A stretch of DNA of 64,000 nucleotides from Selaginella tamariscina (GCA_003024785.1 PUQB01000199.1:248001-312000), one strand, 5' to 3'; shown: positions 1 through 12,043, numbered from the stretch's first letter. Program-made: numbers and translations. Notes: a model not told the origin generated them from the letters alone.

Positions 1-130
1 CACGCTGCTCTCCAAAAGGCTTCCCATATTCGGGTGCCTTTAATTCTCTAGATCTAGGTATAGCTCTTTAGGAATATTCTAACTTATACCTTTTGGGGAA
101 TATTCTCTGATTTGTTATATGGGTCGTAAC
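1..130. other. unrecognised flank
   Basis: AT-leaning sequence with no open frame or repeat that I recognise. It joins the 3' part of a Sushi-type retroelement at about position 130, so it is probably older DNA next to a truncated copy. Confidence 0.4.
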
Positions 131-344
131 AGATGATGAACCTGAGTACGAAGTTGCAGCCATCCTTGATTCTCATCTTCATCGACGCCAACTTGGATTG
201 GAAAGGTTATTTGCTTACCAATCGCACTTGGTAATCTAATCTAACTTACTCCATAGTTCTTTTAAAGTTGCTGCTTTCCATCGGCGTTATCCTGTTAAAC
301 CAGGTCTCAAAAACTCGTGGAACTCGTTCTTAGGGAGGAGGTGC
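131..344 (+). mobile_element. 3' pol fragment of a Sushi-type Ty3 element
   Basis: The sequence matches the chromodomain end of the Sushi-type copies elsewhere in the window, including the stretch around EPEYEVAAILDS. It ends in the same purine-rich tract (TTAGGGAGGAGGTGC) that precedes every 3' LTR of the family. It is a fossil truncated at its 5' side and shares the LTR at 345-963 with the next copy, which gives an internal-LTR-internal order typical of recombination between two elements. Confidence 0.75.
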
Positions 345-963
345 TATCAGGACCTAATACAGGATGCAGGATAGAGGATACAGGTTACATGATATGCCTA
401 TAGGATATACCTACAGGATATGCCTGCAGGATATTCCTACAGGATATGCCTATACGATTATACTTACAAGATATACCTACAGGATATTCCTACATGATAT
501 ACCTACAAGATATTCCTATAGAATATGCCTATAGGATATACTACAGGATATGCCTAGAGAATAAGGGTTATTATTTTTAGCTCATGACCAGATTAGCTTG
601 GAGTTGTAAGCATAAAAGCTCCAACCTAATTGTTGTACAATCAGTTATTATCAACACCAGTCTTTTTACGATCAATCTTGTCTTATCTTGTCTTGTCTTG
701 TTTTGCTCCTTGCCTCCTGCTCTTGTCTTGTTCCTAGTTCCTAATTCTTGTCCTGCTCCAGTTCTTATTATACTCCTTGTCCTACTCCTTGTCCAGCTTC
801 TAAGTTAAGCTTCCTTGTTCTCGGAATCCTGCTCACTTTCTTGTTCTTGAATCGTGGCTTGACAGTTCTTAGTTCCTGTCCTGCTCCTTGTCCTCCTCTT
901 GAGTCAAGCTTCTTTGTTCTCAAAATCCTGCTCTCTTCTTTGTTCTTGGATCATGGCTTAACA
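345..963 (+). repeat. 5' LTR of S1
   Basis: The left half is made of degenerate copies of 'ACAGGATATTCCT/ACAGGATATGCC'. A TATA-like CATAAAAG lies at 611-618, followed by the predicted transcript start around CAGTTATTATCAA (642-654). The right half is rich in TCCTG pentamers. It ends in GGCTTAACA, matching GGCTTGACA in the other copies. The sequence just after it (966-977) is a near complement of 642-654. Confidence 0.8.
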
Positions 964-1055
964 GTTTGAAAATAACTCCTTCATAGCTTTTTGATTTCCA
1001 ACGACTTTTTTTCCTTGATCCTCCTTTTTTTTCCTCCTTTTTCTTTCATAGATCA

Positions 1056-2020
1056 TTGGCCGATTTTGAGCAATTTCAACGCAAGCACCAAATGTTGCTT
1101 CATGAGCTAGCCACTTTGCGCCAAGTAGTCACAGATCTACAAGGTTCCACCAACGCGGTGCATGTAGTTGCTGATGCATCTCCAAGGCTGCTGTGCAGCT
1201 CTCTCTTAAGCATTCGTGGTTTCCTCTCCATTGAACGCTTCTTTAGAGCTGAAGATCAGCATGCCGAAAAAGTTCAGTGGCAGATTTTCGAGGGTTCCTG
1301 AATCAGATCAGGCTTTTGATCCCCATGCAACCATGCCGCTACTCGACTGATGCACAAAAGGTTGGCCTTTTGGGCGTCCTTACTAGTTGGATCCCACGGG
1401 CTTGGGTTGCCTCTTTGCTGGAGTGTGACGACCCATTGATGGAGAAACTTTGAAGGATTTGTGGCTGCCTTTGAAGCCTGCTTTGGAGATCTCAACAAGT
1501 ACCATTCTCCATACACAAAGTTACACAAGCTCACACAAGGATCCCGATCAGCTTCTGTATATGCATCCGAATTTCAGCAACTTTGCACGAACATTCCATG
1601 GGACGAGACTGCATTGATTGAACATTTCTGTTTTGGGTTGAGGGATGACGTGAAGGACCTTCTCCTTACGTTACTAGATGCCCAAACATTAGCGGAGATC
1701 ATGTAACAGGCCATTCGTTGCAACAACCATTTGTTCCGAGCGTCATTATGAAAAATCCTGTCAGCAGTTCTTGCAAACCAATCCTGCAGCTGTGGTACAT
1801 GTTCCTACAACACCTTCTGGAGTAGTTCCTATGGAGGTTGAGAAATACAAGCGTGGTTCACTTTTCGCTGCTGAGAAGCAACGTCGCCGTAATAAGAATT
1901 TATGCTGTATTGTGGTGAAGCAGAACACAAGGTGGCGGAATGTCTTATTAAAGTCAGGAAATTCAAGATGCATGAAGTTAAAGCTGAAGTTCAGTCAGCA
2001 AACTTCAATGTTCACTTCAT
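1056..2020 (+). pseudogene. gag fossil of S1
   Basis: The conceptual product follows the Gag of S2-S4 closely: an N-terminal helix region (FEQFQRKHQMLLHELATLRQ), the capsid-like core with 'WDETALIEHF.FGLRDDVKDLLLTL', and a decayed zinc-knuckle region near the end. Gag is the structural protein of the virus-like particle. This copy is broken in several places. Confidence 0.8.
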
Positions 2021-2035
2021 CTAGGAGCCGCGAAG

Positions 2036-2553
2036 TTGGACGTAGGTGCAGGCTCCATTGGTGCTGCTCATACCATTCCATCACTCAAGTTTCCTATACA
2101 CATTCATCTCAATAATCGAGAGCTCAAAGAGTTTGCCCTGTTAGATACTGGTGCAAATGCATGCTTCATGGATGACACTTTTGTAACTCAACATGGCATT
2201 TCGGTGATGAAGTTGAAGCGTGCAGTTCCTGTAGAGGTGGCCGATGGTCGTTTGATTGCTTCTGGCGCAGTTACCATGCTACCAAACCTCTCTCTTGCAG
2301 TCATGGTGCATTCAACTGTTCAATTTCCTTCAACTTGATCACGACTCCCATCATTTTGGGCATGCTGTGGTTCGTTGTTGCAAATCCTCAGATCAACTGG
2401 AGGTCTAAGACGCTCATGTTTCCTCTCCGGCAACTAGGATTAATTCTGCACGCAGGATACATCCATAGTGTCTGAGGCAGTACAAGCTACAGGATTGACC
2501 ATGCCTGTTCCTGTATTCAGTGTTGAAGACTCCTCCTCAACAAGATTCACCTC
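2036..2553 (+). pseudogene. protease fossil of S1
   Basis: An aspartic-protease segment with the DTGA motif (LLDTGANACFMDD) is visible near 2140-2180, preceded by VGAGSIGAAHTIPSL as in the other copies. It is interrupted at its 3' side by a solo LTR of the same family. Fossil, broken. Confidence 0.8.
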
Positions 2554-2558
2554 ATGTC

Positions 2559-3407
2559 TGTCACAACCTGATACAGGATACAGGATTCCGGATACAGGAT
2601 ACAGGATGTAGGATTTCGGATACAGGATACGGGTTACAGGATATGCCTGCAGGATATTCCTACAGGATATACCTATAGGATATTCCTACAGGATATGCCT
2701 ATAGGATATGCTACAAGATATGCCTAGAGGATAAGGGACACTATTCTTAGCTCATGACTAGATTAGACTCATGACTAGATTAGCTTGGAGTTGTGAGCAT
2801 AAAAGCTCCGACCTAATTGTTGTACAATCAGTTACTATCAACACCAGTCTTTCTACGATCATTCTTGTCCTTGTTTCGTTCGTGTCTTGCTCTTTGCCTC
2901 CTGCTCTTGTCTTGCTCCTGGATCCTGTCTTGTTCCTATCTTGTTCCTGGATCCTGTCCTGCGCTTTCCTGTCTTGCTCCCGGATCCTATCCTGTTCCTG
3001 TCTTATTCCTGGATCCTGTCCTGCACTCTCCTATCTTGCTCTCGAATCCTATCCTGCTCCTGAATCTTGTCCTACTCCTGATTCCTGAGTTCCTAGTTCA
3101 TGTCCTGCTCCCTGTTCTACTATCCTGCTCCAATTCCTATCCAGCTCCTGTTCAGCTATCTTGCTCCATTTCCTATCCTGCTCCATTTCCTATCCTGCTC
3201 CTTGTCCTGCTATCATGTTCCAGTTCCTATCCTATTCCTTGTCCTATTCCTGAGTTCCTAGTTCCTATCCCGCTCCGATTCCTATCCTGCTCCTTGTTCT
3301 ACTCCTGAGTTCTAAGTTCTTGCCCTGCTCTCGGTCCTGTTCCTGAGTCAAGCCTTCCTGCTCTCGGAATCCTACTCACTTCCTGGTTCCTGGATCGTGG
3401 CTTGACA
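2559..3407 (+). mobile_element. solo LTR (Sushi-type) nested in S1
   Basis: A full LTR, from TGTCACAACCTG to CTTGACA, stands alone inside the protease-linker part of S1. The 5-bp direct repeat ATGTC lies on both sides (2554-2558 and 3408-3412). The host element resumes after it with the same sequence order seen in S3. The LTR is longer than its relatives because the TCCTG-rich part is expanded. A solo LTR is the usual product of recombination between the two LTRs of a full insertion, so a complete element was once here. Confidence 0.9.
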
Positions 3408-3412
3408 ATGTC

Positions 3413-5430
3413 AGTTCCTCAGCACATTCGCATGCTCTCTCCACTCCTGTAAGTTTGCGGATTCCTGTACAGGGTTCTTCCAATCATATATCAATGTCAA
3501 AGGTTTCTCCTTAATAGGATCCACCTCCTATTGATTCATCAGCACACTCGTAAGCTCTCCTCACTCCTGTGCATCCACGGATTTCTGTATAGGATTCTTC
3601 CAATCCTGTACACTTGTCAACATCCGCACAGGTCTTTCCCAATCCTGCCTCTTTTCATTACCCTGTTTCTGTTCCAACCCCCAAGATCCTTCCTCTTTTT
3701 CAGTCATAGCTTCCTCTTTCTCCTCTCCAAGTTCGTACCATTACTATGCATGAACTTGCCACTGATCCCACTCCTTTTCACCTTTTTGCTTTCCAAGTAA
3801 CTCCTACGTCCTCTTCTACCTTTCCTGTATTTGACTCTTCTTTTTTTCAATCTCCTTCTCCTGCTCCTTCTCCTTCTTTACTTCTTCCCTGCCATCCAAG
3901 TATCACTCCTTTCAGGATGTTTTTAACAAGCAAGGTTGCAATTCTTCCTATTCACAAGTCCTACGACTGTCTTATCGATCTTGCAGAAGAGAAGACTCCA
4001 CCGTTTGGACCAATTTATGCACTATCACCTACAAAATTGGAGGTTCTTCATCAGTACATCGAGGACAACTTGGCATCTGGCTTCATTCATCACTCAAAAT
4101 CCCCTACAGGAGCATCTATCTTCTTTGTCAAGAAGAAAAAATGGGAGTTTGCGCTTGGTTCTGGACTACAGGGGTTTGAATCAAGTCACCATCCGAAACC
4201 AGTACCCATTGCCATTGATCTTAGAACTTTTCAATCGACTATGAGGAGCAAAGGTGTTCACAAAGATCGACTTATGAGGGGCCTACAATCTTGTACGGAT
4301 TCATCCAGGCAATGAGTGAAAAGACTGCCTTTCGTACAAGATGGACATTTCGAATACACGGTGATGCCTTTCGGACTTACCAATGCCCCAGCCATGTTCC
4401 AACACATGGTAAACGACATCTTTCGTGACTTCTTGAACCAGTTTATGGTGATCTACCTCGATGACATTTTGATTTTATCCAAGGACCAAGCGGCACATGA
4501 CAAACATGTACGACTAGTTCTACAGACACTTTGCGAGCATGGCTTGTATGCAAAGTTGGAGAAGTGTTTTTTCGACAGGGATACCGTGGAGTTCTTGGGC
4601 TACATCGTCTCTCTTGCTGGCGTTTCCATGGACATGCACAAGGTGAAGACTATCGTGGAAAGGGAGAGGCCCAAGTCTGTACGAGACGTACAATGTTTCC
4701 TTGGCTTTGCAAACTTCTACAGGCGTTTCATACAGGACTTCTCCAAGCACATAATTCCACTCACAGAACTCACCAAGCGCACAGGAGATTTTCTCTTGGT
4801 TCGACAAGGCGGAACATGCATTCAAGGCACTCAAGGACACCTTCACGATAGCTCCAATTTTAGCACATCCTGATCCTTCTCGTCCCTTCTTCGTTAAAGT
4901 AGATGCCTCAGATTTTGCGGTAGGTTTTATCCTACCACAAGTTGGAGAAGACAAGTAACTCCATCCTGTAGCCTTTCACTCTCGTAAGTTCCTTTCGGTG
5001 GAGATCAATTACGAGATTCATGAAAAGGAACTCAAGGCCATTGTGGATTCATTCAAGGAGTGGCGGCACTTCTTGGAAGGTGCTGCATATCCTGTAAAAG
5101 TTCTTACGGATCACAAGAACTTGGAGTTTTTTCAAATGGCTCGAGTTCTTAGTTGGTGAGAGCTAGGTGGCAAAATTCCTATTATGTTTTGATTTTGTCA
5201 TCGTTTACAGGCCCGGTTTTCAGAATGGCAAAGCAGACGCATTGTCTAGGCGCTCCTACCTTACATCGACCCCAGGCGATCCTGCATATGACTGTCAAAA
5301 GCAAGTGTTGTTGGGTCCTGATTGGTTTCGGCTTACGACACTGCAGGTTCATCAAGCTCTAGCAAATTCAACATTCCTATAGGACATCTGTTTGCAGTTG
5401 GCTACAGACGACTTGGCAAAGAATGGTTTT
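3413..5430 (+). pseudogene. reverse transcriptase / RNase H fossil of S1
   Basis: After a low-complexity P/S-rich linker, the reverse transcriptase appears from about 3950: a [18 protein letters not shown] region, then '[19 protein letters not shown]' and the catalytic YLDDIL block (about 4440-4480). The connection to RNase H follows, with '[22 protein letters not shown]' near 5180-5250. It is a broken fossil spread over several frames. Confidence 0.8.
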
Positions 5431-6490
5431 CACACATTAGTCCTCCTCGTGGATTCAATGTAGTTCTTGTGGTGGTTTGATCGTTTCACCAAACAGGCTC
5501 TTTTTTACCATGTAACAAGACGACTATAGGCCAGACAACTGCTGAGTTGGTGATTCGTGAAGTGTTCCGACATCATGGTCTTCCTGAGAGCATTGTTTCT
5601 GATTGAGGCCCACAATTCATGTCCAAGTTTTGGCAAGAGCTTTTCCGAAGTTTACAAATTAAAGCGGATCTTTCTTCAGGATATCATCCACAAACTAATG
5701 GGTAGTCAAAATGCACGATTCAGACCTTGGAGCAATATCTTTGCTACTTCATCAGTTACCAACAGGACAACTGGTTGGACCTTCTTCCAATGGCGGAGTT
5801 TGCCTACAACAACTTCGTTCACGCATCTACATGCCAAACACCTTTCTTTGCTCTTATAGGCTACCATCCATGTTTTGATTTTGCTCCTCCTACTTCTCCT
5901 TCTTCTGCTCCTACAGTACAGGATCGTCTTCAGCATCTTTGTCATGTACAAGATGATTTCTGGGTTCATCTTTAGTAGGCACAGGAATGGTATAAGCATC
6001 ATGCTGATGCTCATCGTCAGCCGGCACCTGCATACAAGATTGGTGATCTTGTGTGGCTTCTTCGTCGACATATTCGCACCAATAGGCCTTCTTCTAAGTT
6101 GGATTTTCAATGATTGGGCCCTTACAAGATTGTAGCAGAGGTCAATCCTATAACTTTTCAACTTGAGTTACCATCTATGATGAAACTTTATCCTGTGTTT
6201 CACACCTCCTTGTTGGAGTCGTATCATCCTTCTTCTCTTCCTGGTCGTGCTTCTTCTCCTCCCCTTTTTGTGGTCATTAACGATGAACTTGAGTACGAAG
6301 TTGCAGCCATCCTTGATTCTCGTCTTCATTGCCGCCAACTTTAATACTTGGTGGATTGAAAATGTTATTTACCTACTGATCGCACTTGGGAACCTGCATC
6401 CAACTTACTCCATGCTTCTTCCAAGGTTGCTGCCTTCCATCAGCGTTATCCTGTTAATTCAGGTCCCAAGACTCGTAGAACTCATCCTTA
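5431..6490 (+). pseudogene. integrase / chromodomain fossil of S1
   Basis: The integrase core is recognisable from '[20 protein letters not shown]'-like sequence through 'LLPMAEFAYNN' to the C-terminal 'GPYKIVAEVNPITFQLELPS' block. A chromodomain-like end follows (ELEYEVAAILDSRL). Part of the interval between RNase H and integrase present in S3 is missing. Fossil, broken. Confidence 0.78.
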
Positions 6491-6502
6491 GGGAGGAGGT
6501 GT

Positions 6503-6986
6503 TGTCACGACCCAATACATGATGCAGGATTCTGGATACAGGATACATGATATACATATAGGATATATCTATAGGATATTCTTACAAGATATACCTACAG
6601 GATATTCCTATGGGATATGCCTATAGGATATGCCACAGGATATGCCTAAAGGATAAGGGTCATCATTTTTAACTCATGACTAGATTAGGCTCATGACCAG
6701 ATTAGCTCTTGGAGTTGTGAGCATAAAAGCTCTGACCTAATTGTTGTACAATCAGTTACTATCAACACCAGTTATTCTACAATCATTCTTGTTCCTTGTT
6801 CTTGTCTTGCTTCTTGCCTCCTGCTCTTGTCTTGTTCATGGTTCTCATCCTGCTCCTGTTTCTAGTTCTTGTCCTGTTCCAGTTCCTGTCCTACTCCCTG
6901 TTCCTGCTCCTTATTTTGCTCCTGAGTTAAGTTTCCTTGTTCTTGGAATCTTGCTCTTTTCCTTGTTCCTAGATTGTGGCTTGACA
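6503..6986 (+). repeat. 3' LTR of S1
   Basis: It runs from TGTCACGACCC to TTGACA, directly after the purine-rich GGGAGGAGGTGT. It has the same CATAAAAG box (6722-6729) and CAGTTACTATCAA start motif as the other LTRs of the family. It is shorter (484 bp) because fewer ACAGGATA and TCCTG units are present. It lacks the GCATGCATGC repeats found in S2-S4. Confidence 0.85.
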
Positions 6987-7786
6987 ACTGTTACTTGTTG
7001 AATTTTTTCTTAATATCCCTTCCATTATATATGTATTCACATTTTGTTCAAGAAATAATATCACATGAGAAAATATACTAATAATAATAATAAATTTTAA
7101 TTTTAAGATTTAATACATTACACATATTCATAAACATATATATATGAATATAAGTCAAATTTTTTAATTTTAATGTCATTAACAAAAAAAAAATTATAGA
7201 ACAAGATAATGTTATGATGAAGCATATACTAAGAATATATTTTTATTAAATAAATGAATTTTTAAGCTTGAAATTATGTTTAAATATAATAATTTAATTG
7301 CATTTGGAGTTGTATATTGACAATATTAGAGTTAGATGACTTAAATATTATTTTAGCCTTAAATTTAAAACTAATTACTTAAAAATTAGAATGTTATATT
7401 AATATGTTATGTTTAAAGTGTATGGTTTAAATTTTATTTCAACTTTAAATTTATAAAAAATTATTCTTTAAAAGATTAAAATATGCTTAATACAATATAT
7501 ATTAAGGATATACTTTTATTGATATTTGATTTTAGTTTTAAATTTTATTTAATAATTTTAAAAATAATTTATTTAAGTCTTAATATTTTGAGACACGCAT
7601 GTTTAATTATATTATGACTTTAGATTGATTTCACATTGAGAACACTATTTAGATTCTTAATATGTACTTTATTATATGTATATCAAAAACTTATTTTCTT
7701 TTTACATATTACTTGAATAAATATTAAATTTATATGCATGTGTATAAGGCCCACTTTCCACTAACGGGGTGTTATTTGGTCAGTGG
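6987..7786. other. AT-rich intergenic DNA, no gene seen
   Basis: About 800 bp of strongly AT-rich sequence without a convincing frame. It was continuous with 15134-15816 before the chromovirus at 7787-15128 inserted, as shown by the AGTGG direct repeat on both sides. Confidence 0.7.
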
Positions 7787-8757
7787 TGTCAGAGTTTTTA
7801 CCTGGTGCCACAAAGGCAGCTTGCCAGGTGCCAACTCTGGAATCCCCTCTTTGGAAACCCCACGGAATCTGGTAAAATAACCTGTATTAGGAACCCAAGC
7901 CTTAGGAACTCCAACCCCTAACTGACTAAGCCACGAACGAGACTCACCTTGTGGATCAGGATACACGGACTAGCCGAGCTTTAGGTGTCGTTCCTAGCTT
8001 GGCGTGGTTGAGGCGGCCGGAGCAAGGCCTCAACCACTAGTTCTGCGGAACGTGAACTCGGGCAATACCTTTGAGCTTGCGAGCAGGTTTTCGGACCAAG
8101 GAATCTGGCTAACTCCTTGGAAGTGACGTGCCCTTGTCTCAAAGGCAAGATCCTGCCAACGATAAGGATAGTCTAACCCTAGGGTGGGTTGTACCCCTGT
8201 CGTGTGGAAGTTTGGCGGCACAACAGAGGGTTGCACCTTGATGACACAAGCTTAGCTTGCACCGGTAGGAGGTTAACGAGCTCTCTTTTGAACCCAGGAA
8301 GCCTCACTACATATACTCTACCTTATTTATGTGACGGACCCCCCCCCCCCCTGTTTACCTAAATGAGTAAGTGGGCTGGCACGAAAATGCCAGCCCTTAG
8401 AGAAACTGGTTGTCCTAACCTAACCCTAAACCTAACCCCTAGGGGGGGTATTAGGGCGTGGGGTTAGGGCAACCCTAGGGTTAGGTCAACCCTAGGAGTG
8501 TCCCTAACCCTTATTTTGACAAGCTATACTTTATAACCTAGAACGTCAAACCGGGGGAGAGTTTCTAGAAGGTAAGTTCTAGCTTCACCTAGAGTTTCCT
8601 GCAAATACCTAATGACACCCGGCCGGACCATCACCAGATACCCAAGTGCACTAAGTGGGCCTGTTTCCTACTACATCTAGGGTTCGTCACACAACTCGGT
8701 AGGTAACAACAGTCAAACCCCAAAATAAAGGGTTGAGTCATAGTAAAAACTATGACA
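7787..8757 (-). repeat. 3' LTR of the chromovirus
   Basis: It is bounded by TGTCAGAG and TATGACA, 971 bp, and nearly identical to 14163-15128. It carries a poly-C run near 8339-8351 and a telomere-like block (CTAACCCTAAACCTAACC) near 8418-8470. Confidence 0.93.
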
Positions 8758-8771
8758 CACTCCCCGCCTTT
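8758..8771 (-). promoter_or_regulatory. polypurine tract
   Basis: Read on the minus strand this is AAAGGCGGGGAGTG, directly before the 3' LTR, the expected position for the plus-strand DNA primer of an LTR element. The roughly 360 bp between it and the end of the chromodomain frame (8772-9130) shows no other feature and is probably 3' untranslated. Confidence 0.75.
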
Positions 8772-9130
8772 GAAAATGTCAACGTCCTCGTTGACGTCTA
8801 ACTCCAAGACTAGATAATGTTAGAGAAAACTAACCAAAACTAACATATCACTCTATGCGGAGTCAACCAAAAGTTCACAAGTTTTATTACCCCCTTGCAT
8901 TACGCGAAGCCAAGTACTTCAGAACCGTCGTTCACCGAGTCGTAGACCCAGCTGCCGGAGGCACCACCTGCGACATGAAGTCACCTGGAGACCTTTTGCA
9001 CGTCTGCAAAGTCTGTCACCCGACGCACACAACACAGTGGTTAATTTCTTTACGTAACTAGAATTTATATTGGAGGCCTCTAGTTAGTGTTGTTGTCGGC
9101 CCCTTGGTTAATAAGAAATAAAGGTTCACT

Positions 9131-9853
9131 TTATTTCTGATCATCATTACCAACAGTTTGAGACCTCGCCTCAAACTCATTCACTACCTCCATCGCGTTC
9201 TGCAGATTCTCCAATGGTTCCCATGTCGACTCGCATGCCGGGTAACCTTTCCACTTAACAAGATATTCACGTTTACGTTTTCGTCGTCCATGAATGTTCC
9301 TCCCCTTTAATATCGCCTCAACTTCGAATTCTTTTTCCTCACCAACTAATTCTGGCGGCGGACGTAAACTACGATATCTATCCGGATGTTTCTCATCCTT
9401 GTGGAATGGCTCGAGTAAACTGACATGAAACACATTGTGTATTCCTTCCAACTCTGGAGGAAGATCTAACCCATAAGCCACTTTCCCTACTTGCTTCACC
9501 ACCTTGTATGGACCTATGTAGTGCGATAGAAACTTCCTCGAAATATTCGTTGGAATCCTCAGGTTTTTGGTACTCAACAATACCATATCCCCAACCTGAT
9601 ACTCTACATCCCGTCGATGTTTATCGTACTGCTGACGATACCTTTCATGTGCTGCAGCCATCGCTTGACTAGCAGCTTCCCATGTCCGATACAACTGTCC
9701 AGTGAACTCTGCTACAGATGGAACTCGATTGACATCGTCTTTCGGTAACACACTCTGAGGAATACCACCCTTATTCCCCGTTAACACTTCCATCGGGCTA
9801 CACCCGATCGCAGTGTGTGTCGAGTTATTGTAACATATCTCAGCCATATCCAA
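9131..9853 (-). pseudogene. integrase C-terminus and chromodomain of the chromovirus
   Basis: A 240-residue open frame. Residues 1-35 are the end of the integrase core (MDMAEICYNNSTHTAIG). About 80-150 hold the GPY/F-type module (HYIGPYKVVKQVGKVAYGLDLP). About 170-235 form a chromodomain (FEVEAILKGRN, YLVKWKGYPACESTWEP). In this family the chromodomain is thought to steer integration to marked chromatin. It belongs to the same element as the frames upstream and is treated as part of a fossil with a few breaks. Confidence 0.9.
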
Positions 9854-9875
9854 GTGTTCAGCCCAGTCAAGTTGA

Positions 9876-12043
9876 TCACCTTGAACATAGCATCTGAGAT
9901 AGTCCTCGACTTGTTGGTTTTACCCTCTCCGTCTGACCATCCGTTTGTGGATGATAAGCCGTACTAAACCTCAGCATCGTCCCAAATTGCTTGAACAACG
10001 TTCTTCCAAAACTTGCTAGTAAATCGGGATCCCGATCTGAGATCATCGTTTCCGGTAGCCCTCGCACTCTTACGACTTCGTGGAAGAACAACTTTGCTGC
10101 TTGTTTTGCATTCACTGTCTCTACAGTTGGAATGAAATGAGCAACCTTTGAAAATCGATCGACCACCACATAAGAGCATTGAAACCACAAGATTTTGGCA
10201 ATCCCATGATAAAGTCCAAAGTAACACTTTGAAATGGCCGCTCTGGAATCGGTATACATTGTAACTTCCCAGCTCGTTTTTGCGAACGACTTTTCACTTG
10301 TTGACATGTGGGGCATGTCTTGACATACTTGGCAACATCGTCTATCATACCCGGCCAATAGAATCCCTGTTTCAACAAAGCCAACGTCTTGTGCCTTCCA
10401 CCATGCCCTGCCAAAGGAACGTCGTGATGCTCTCTTAATAGCCTCTCCCTCCATGTCCCTTCTGGAACATAGAGTCTCTTTTCTTTATAATAAAGAACTC
10501 CATCTCGTACTGCAAAATGGGCCTGTTTGAGTGCATCCATTCGACTTTCTATTCCTGCTGGAATATTACCATCTCTTCGTAATTGATGAACTTGTTTCCT
10601 CTTTGCCACCAGGCTCAAAGCTTCCTTGGCAAACTTGTCCTGAGGATACGCCGTCACAAATTCATCCACCAAAGTTGACACGGGTGCTGACATAATACGA
10701 AGATGACCCTTTCTACTGAGTGCATCAGCTACCACATTGTCCTTTCCCGCCTTATGTCTGATTTCAGGCTGAAATCGTGCCAACTTCTGCTGCCATCTAG
10801 CATACTTTGGTGATAGCTTCGGCTGCGTTTCAAAATACCTTAGAGTTACACTATCTGTCCAAACCACAGTGCCATGACTTGGAAGATAATGACGCCAATA
10901 CTCCAAGGAAGCAACAATAGCATACATCTCCTTTTCGTGAGTAGGCCATCGAGTTTGCGCGGCATCTAACTTTTCGAGAAAAAGGACACTGGATGTCCTT
11001 TCTGTTGCAACACCACCAATTGCAAAGTCGGAAGCGTCACATTCTACTTCAAAGGGATCTTCAAAGATGGGCAACTGCAAAACTGGCTCAGAAGAGATAG
11101 CCTCTTTGAGTTTGACGAATGCACGTTGGCACTCTGGAGTCCAATGCCATGGAATGTTTTTCGTAAGATCTGTCAATGGGGCCGCTATTTCCGAGTAACC
11201 CTTTATGAATCTTCGGTAATACCCTGTCAGACCAAGAAATGATCTAACTTCATGCACGTCTTTTAAAGTCATCCACTCAGTAATAGCTTGAATTTTCTTT
11301 GGGTCCATGGCAACCTCCCACCTGAGATCAAGTGTCCCAAGAAATCTATCTTGGTTTTGACCAAATGCGCACTTGCTTTCTTTAGCATACAACTGGTTCT
11401 CTCTCAACCTCTGAAACACTTTTTCTAAGTGTTCCACATGTTCTTCAATTGTCGAACTGAAAACTAGAATGTCATCAATATACACCACCACGAACTCGTC
11501 TAGATAGTCTCTAAACACATCATCCATCATTGTGCAAAAAGTTGCTGGAGCATTGCACAACCCGAATGGCAAGACTAGAAACTCAAATGATCCATAACGC
11601 GTTCGAAAAGCGGTCTTCTCAATGTCATTCTCTGCTACCCGAATCTGATGGTACCCAGACCTCAAGTCTATTCTTGAAAAGTACTTTGCTTTTGATAGTC
11701 TATCAAACAAGTCGTCCACTCGCGGAAGAGGATACTTGTTTTTGATAGTTATCGCGTTCAGTGCTCGATAGTCCACACACATTCGCATCGTACCATCCTT
11801 TTTCATTACAAACAAGATCGGTGCACCATATGGTGATCGACTAGGTCGAATGTGTCCTCGACCAACCAATTCCGTCAGCTGTCTCTTCAATTCAATCAAC
11901 TCTTGAGGATTTAACCGATATGGGGCTCTTGCCGGTGGAGACGAACCCGGCAAAACCTCTATTCTGTGGTCCACAGCTCGACGTGGAGGTAACTCAGGCG
12001 GCAAATCTTGTAACACATCCCTAAACATGTTCAAGACTTCCAA
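9876..12043 (-). pseudogene. reverse transcriptase, RNase H and integrase of the chromovirus
   Basis: A 640-residue frame begins at 12043. Domains in order: reverse transcriptase with '[11 protein letters not shown]', '[20 protein letters not shown]' and catalytic VYIDDIL; the palm-to-RNase H connection with '[16 protein letters not shown]'; RNase H with '[14 protein letters not shown]'; '[16 protein letters not shown]'; then the integrase zinc-binding region (H..H then CPTCQQVKS). The integrase core continues to 9876 ([30 protein letters not shown]). It copies element RNA into DNA and inserts it. Largely preserved, but not in one uninterrupted frame. Confidence 0.92.

Larger units (their letters stand above)
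345..6986 (+). mobile_element. Sushi/Tf1-type Ty3 retroelement S1 (old, broken)
   Basis: Order on the plus strand is LTR (345-963), primer site, gag, protease, reverse transcriptase, RNase H, integrase, chromodomain, purine tract and LTR (6503-6986). Every part is recognisable by comparison with the younger copies S2, S3 and S4 in this window. Gag and the chromodomain ending in a 'YLVDW-GY' block resemble the Tf1/Sushi branch of chromoviruses. S1 is heavily broken with many interruptions and has lost part of the RNase H-integrase interval. A solo LTR of the same family sits inside it (2559-3407). The base after the 3' LTR begins ACTGT; no matching duplication is seen on the left because another copy abuts there. 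It looks clearly older than S2-S4. Confidence 0.85.

Noticed and set aside
584-969. Leu/Ser/Pro-rich frames in LTRs, such as 584-808, 2817-3308 and 28052-28306
   Set aside because: They are translations of TCCTG tandem repeats within LTRs, with no independent evidence for genes.
8401-8520. True interstitial telomere
   Set aside because: The words are few and degenerate and lie at the same place in both LTRs of the chromovirus, so they belong to the LTR.
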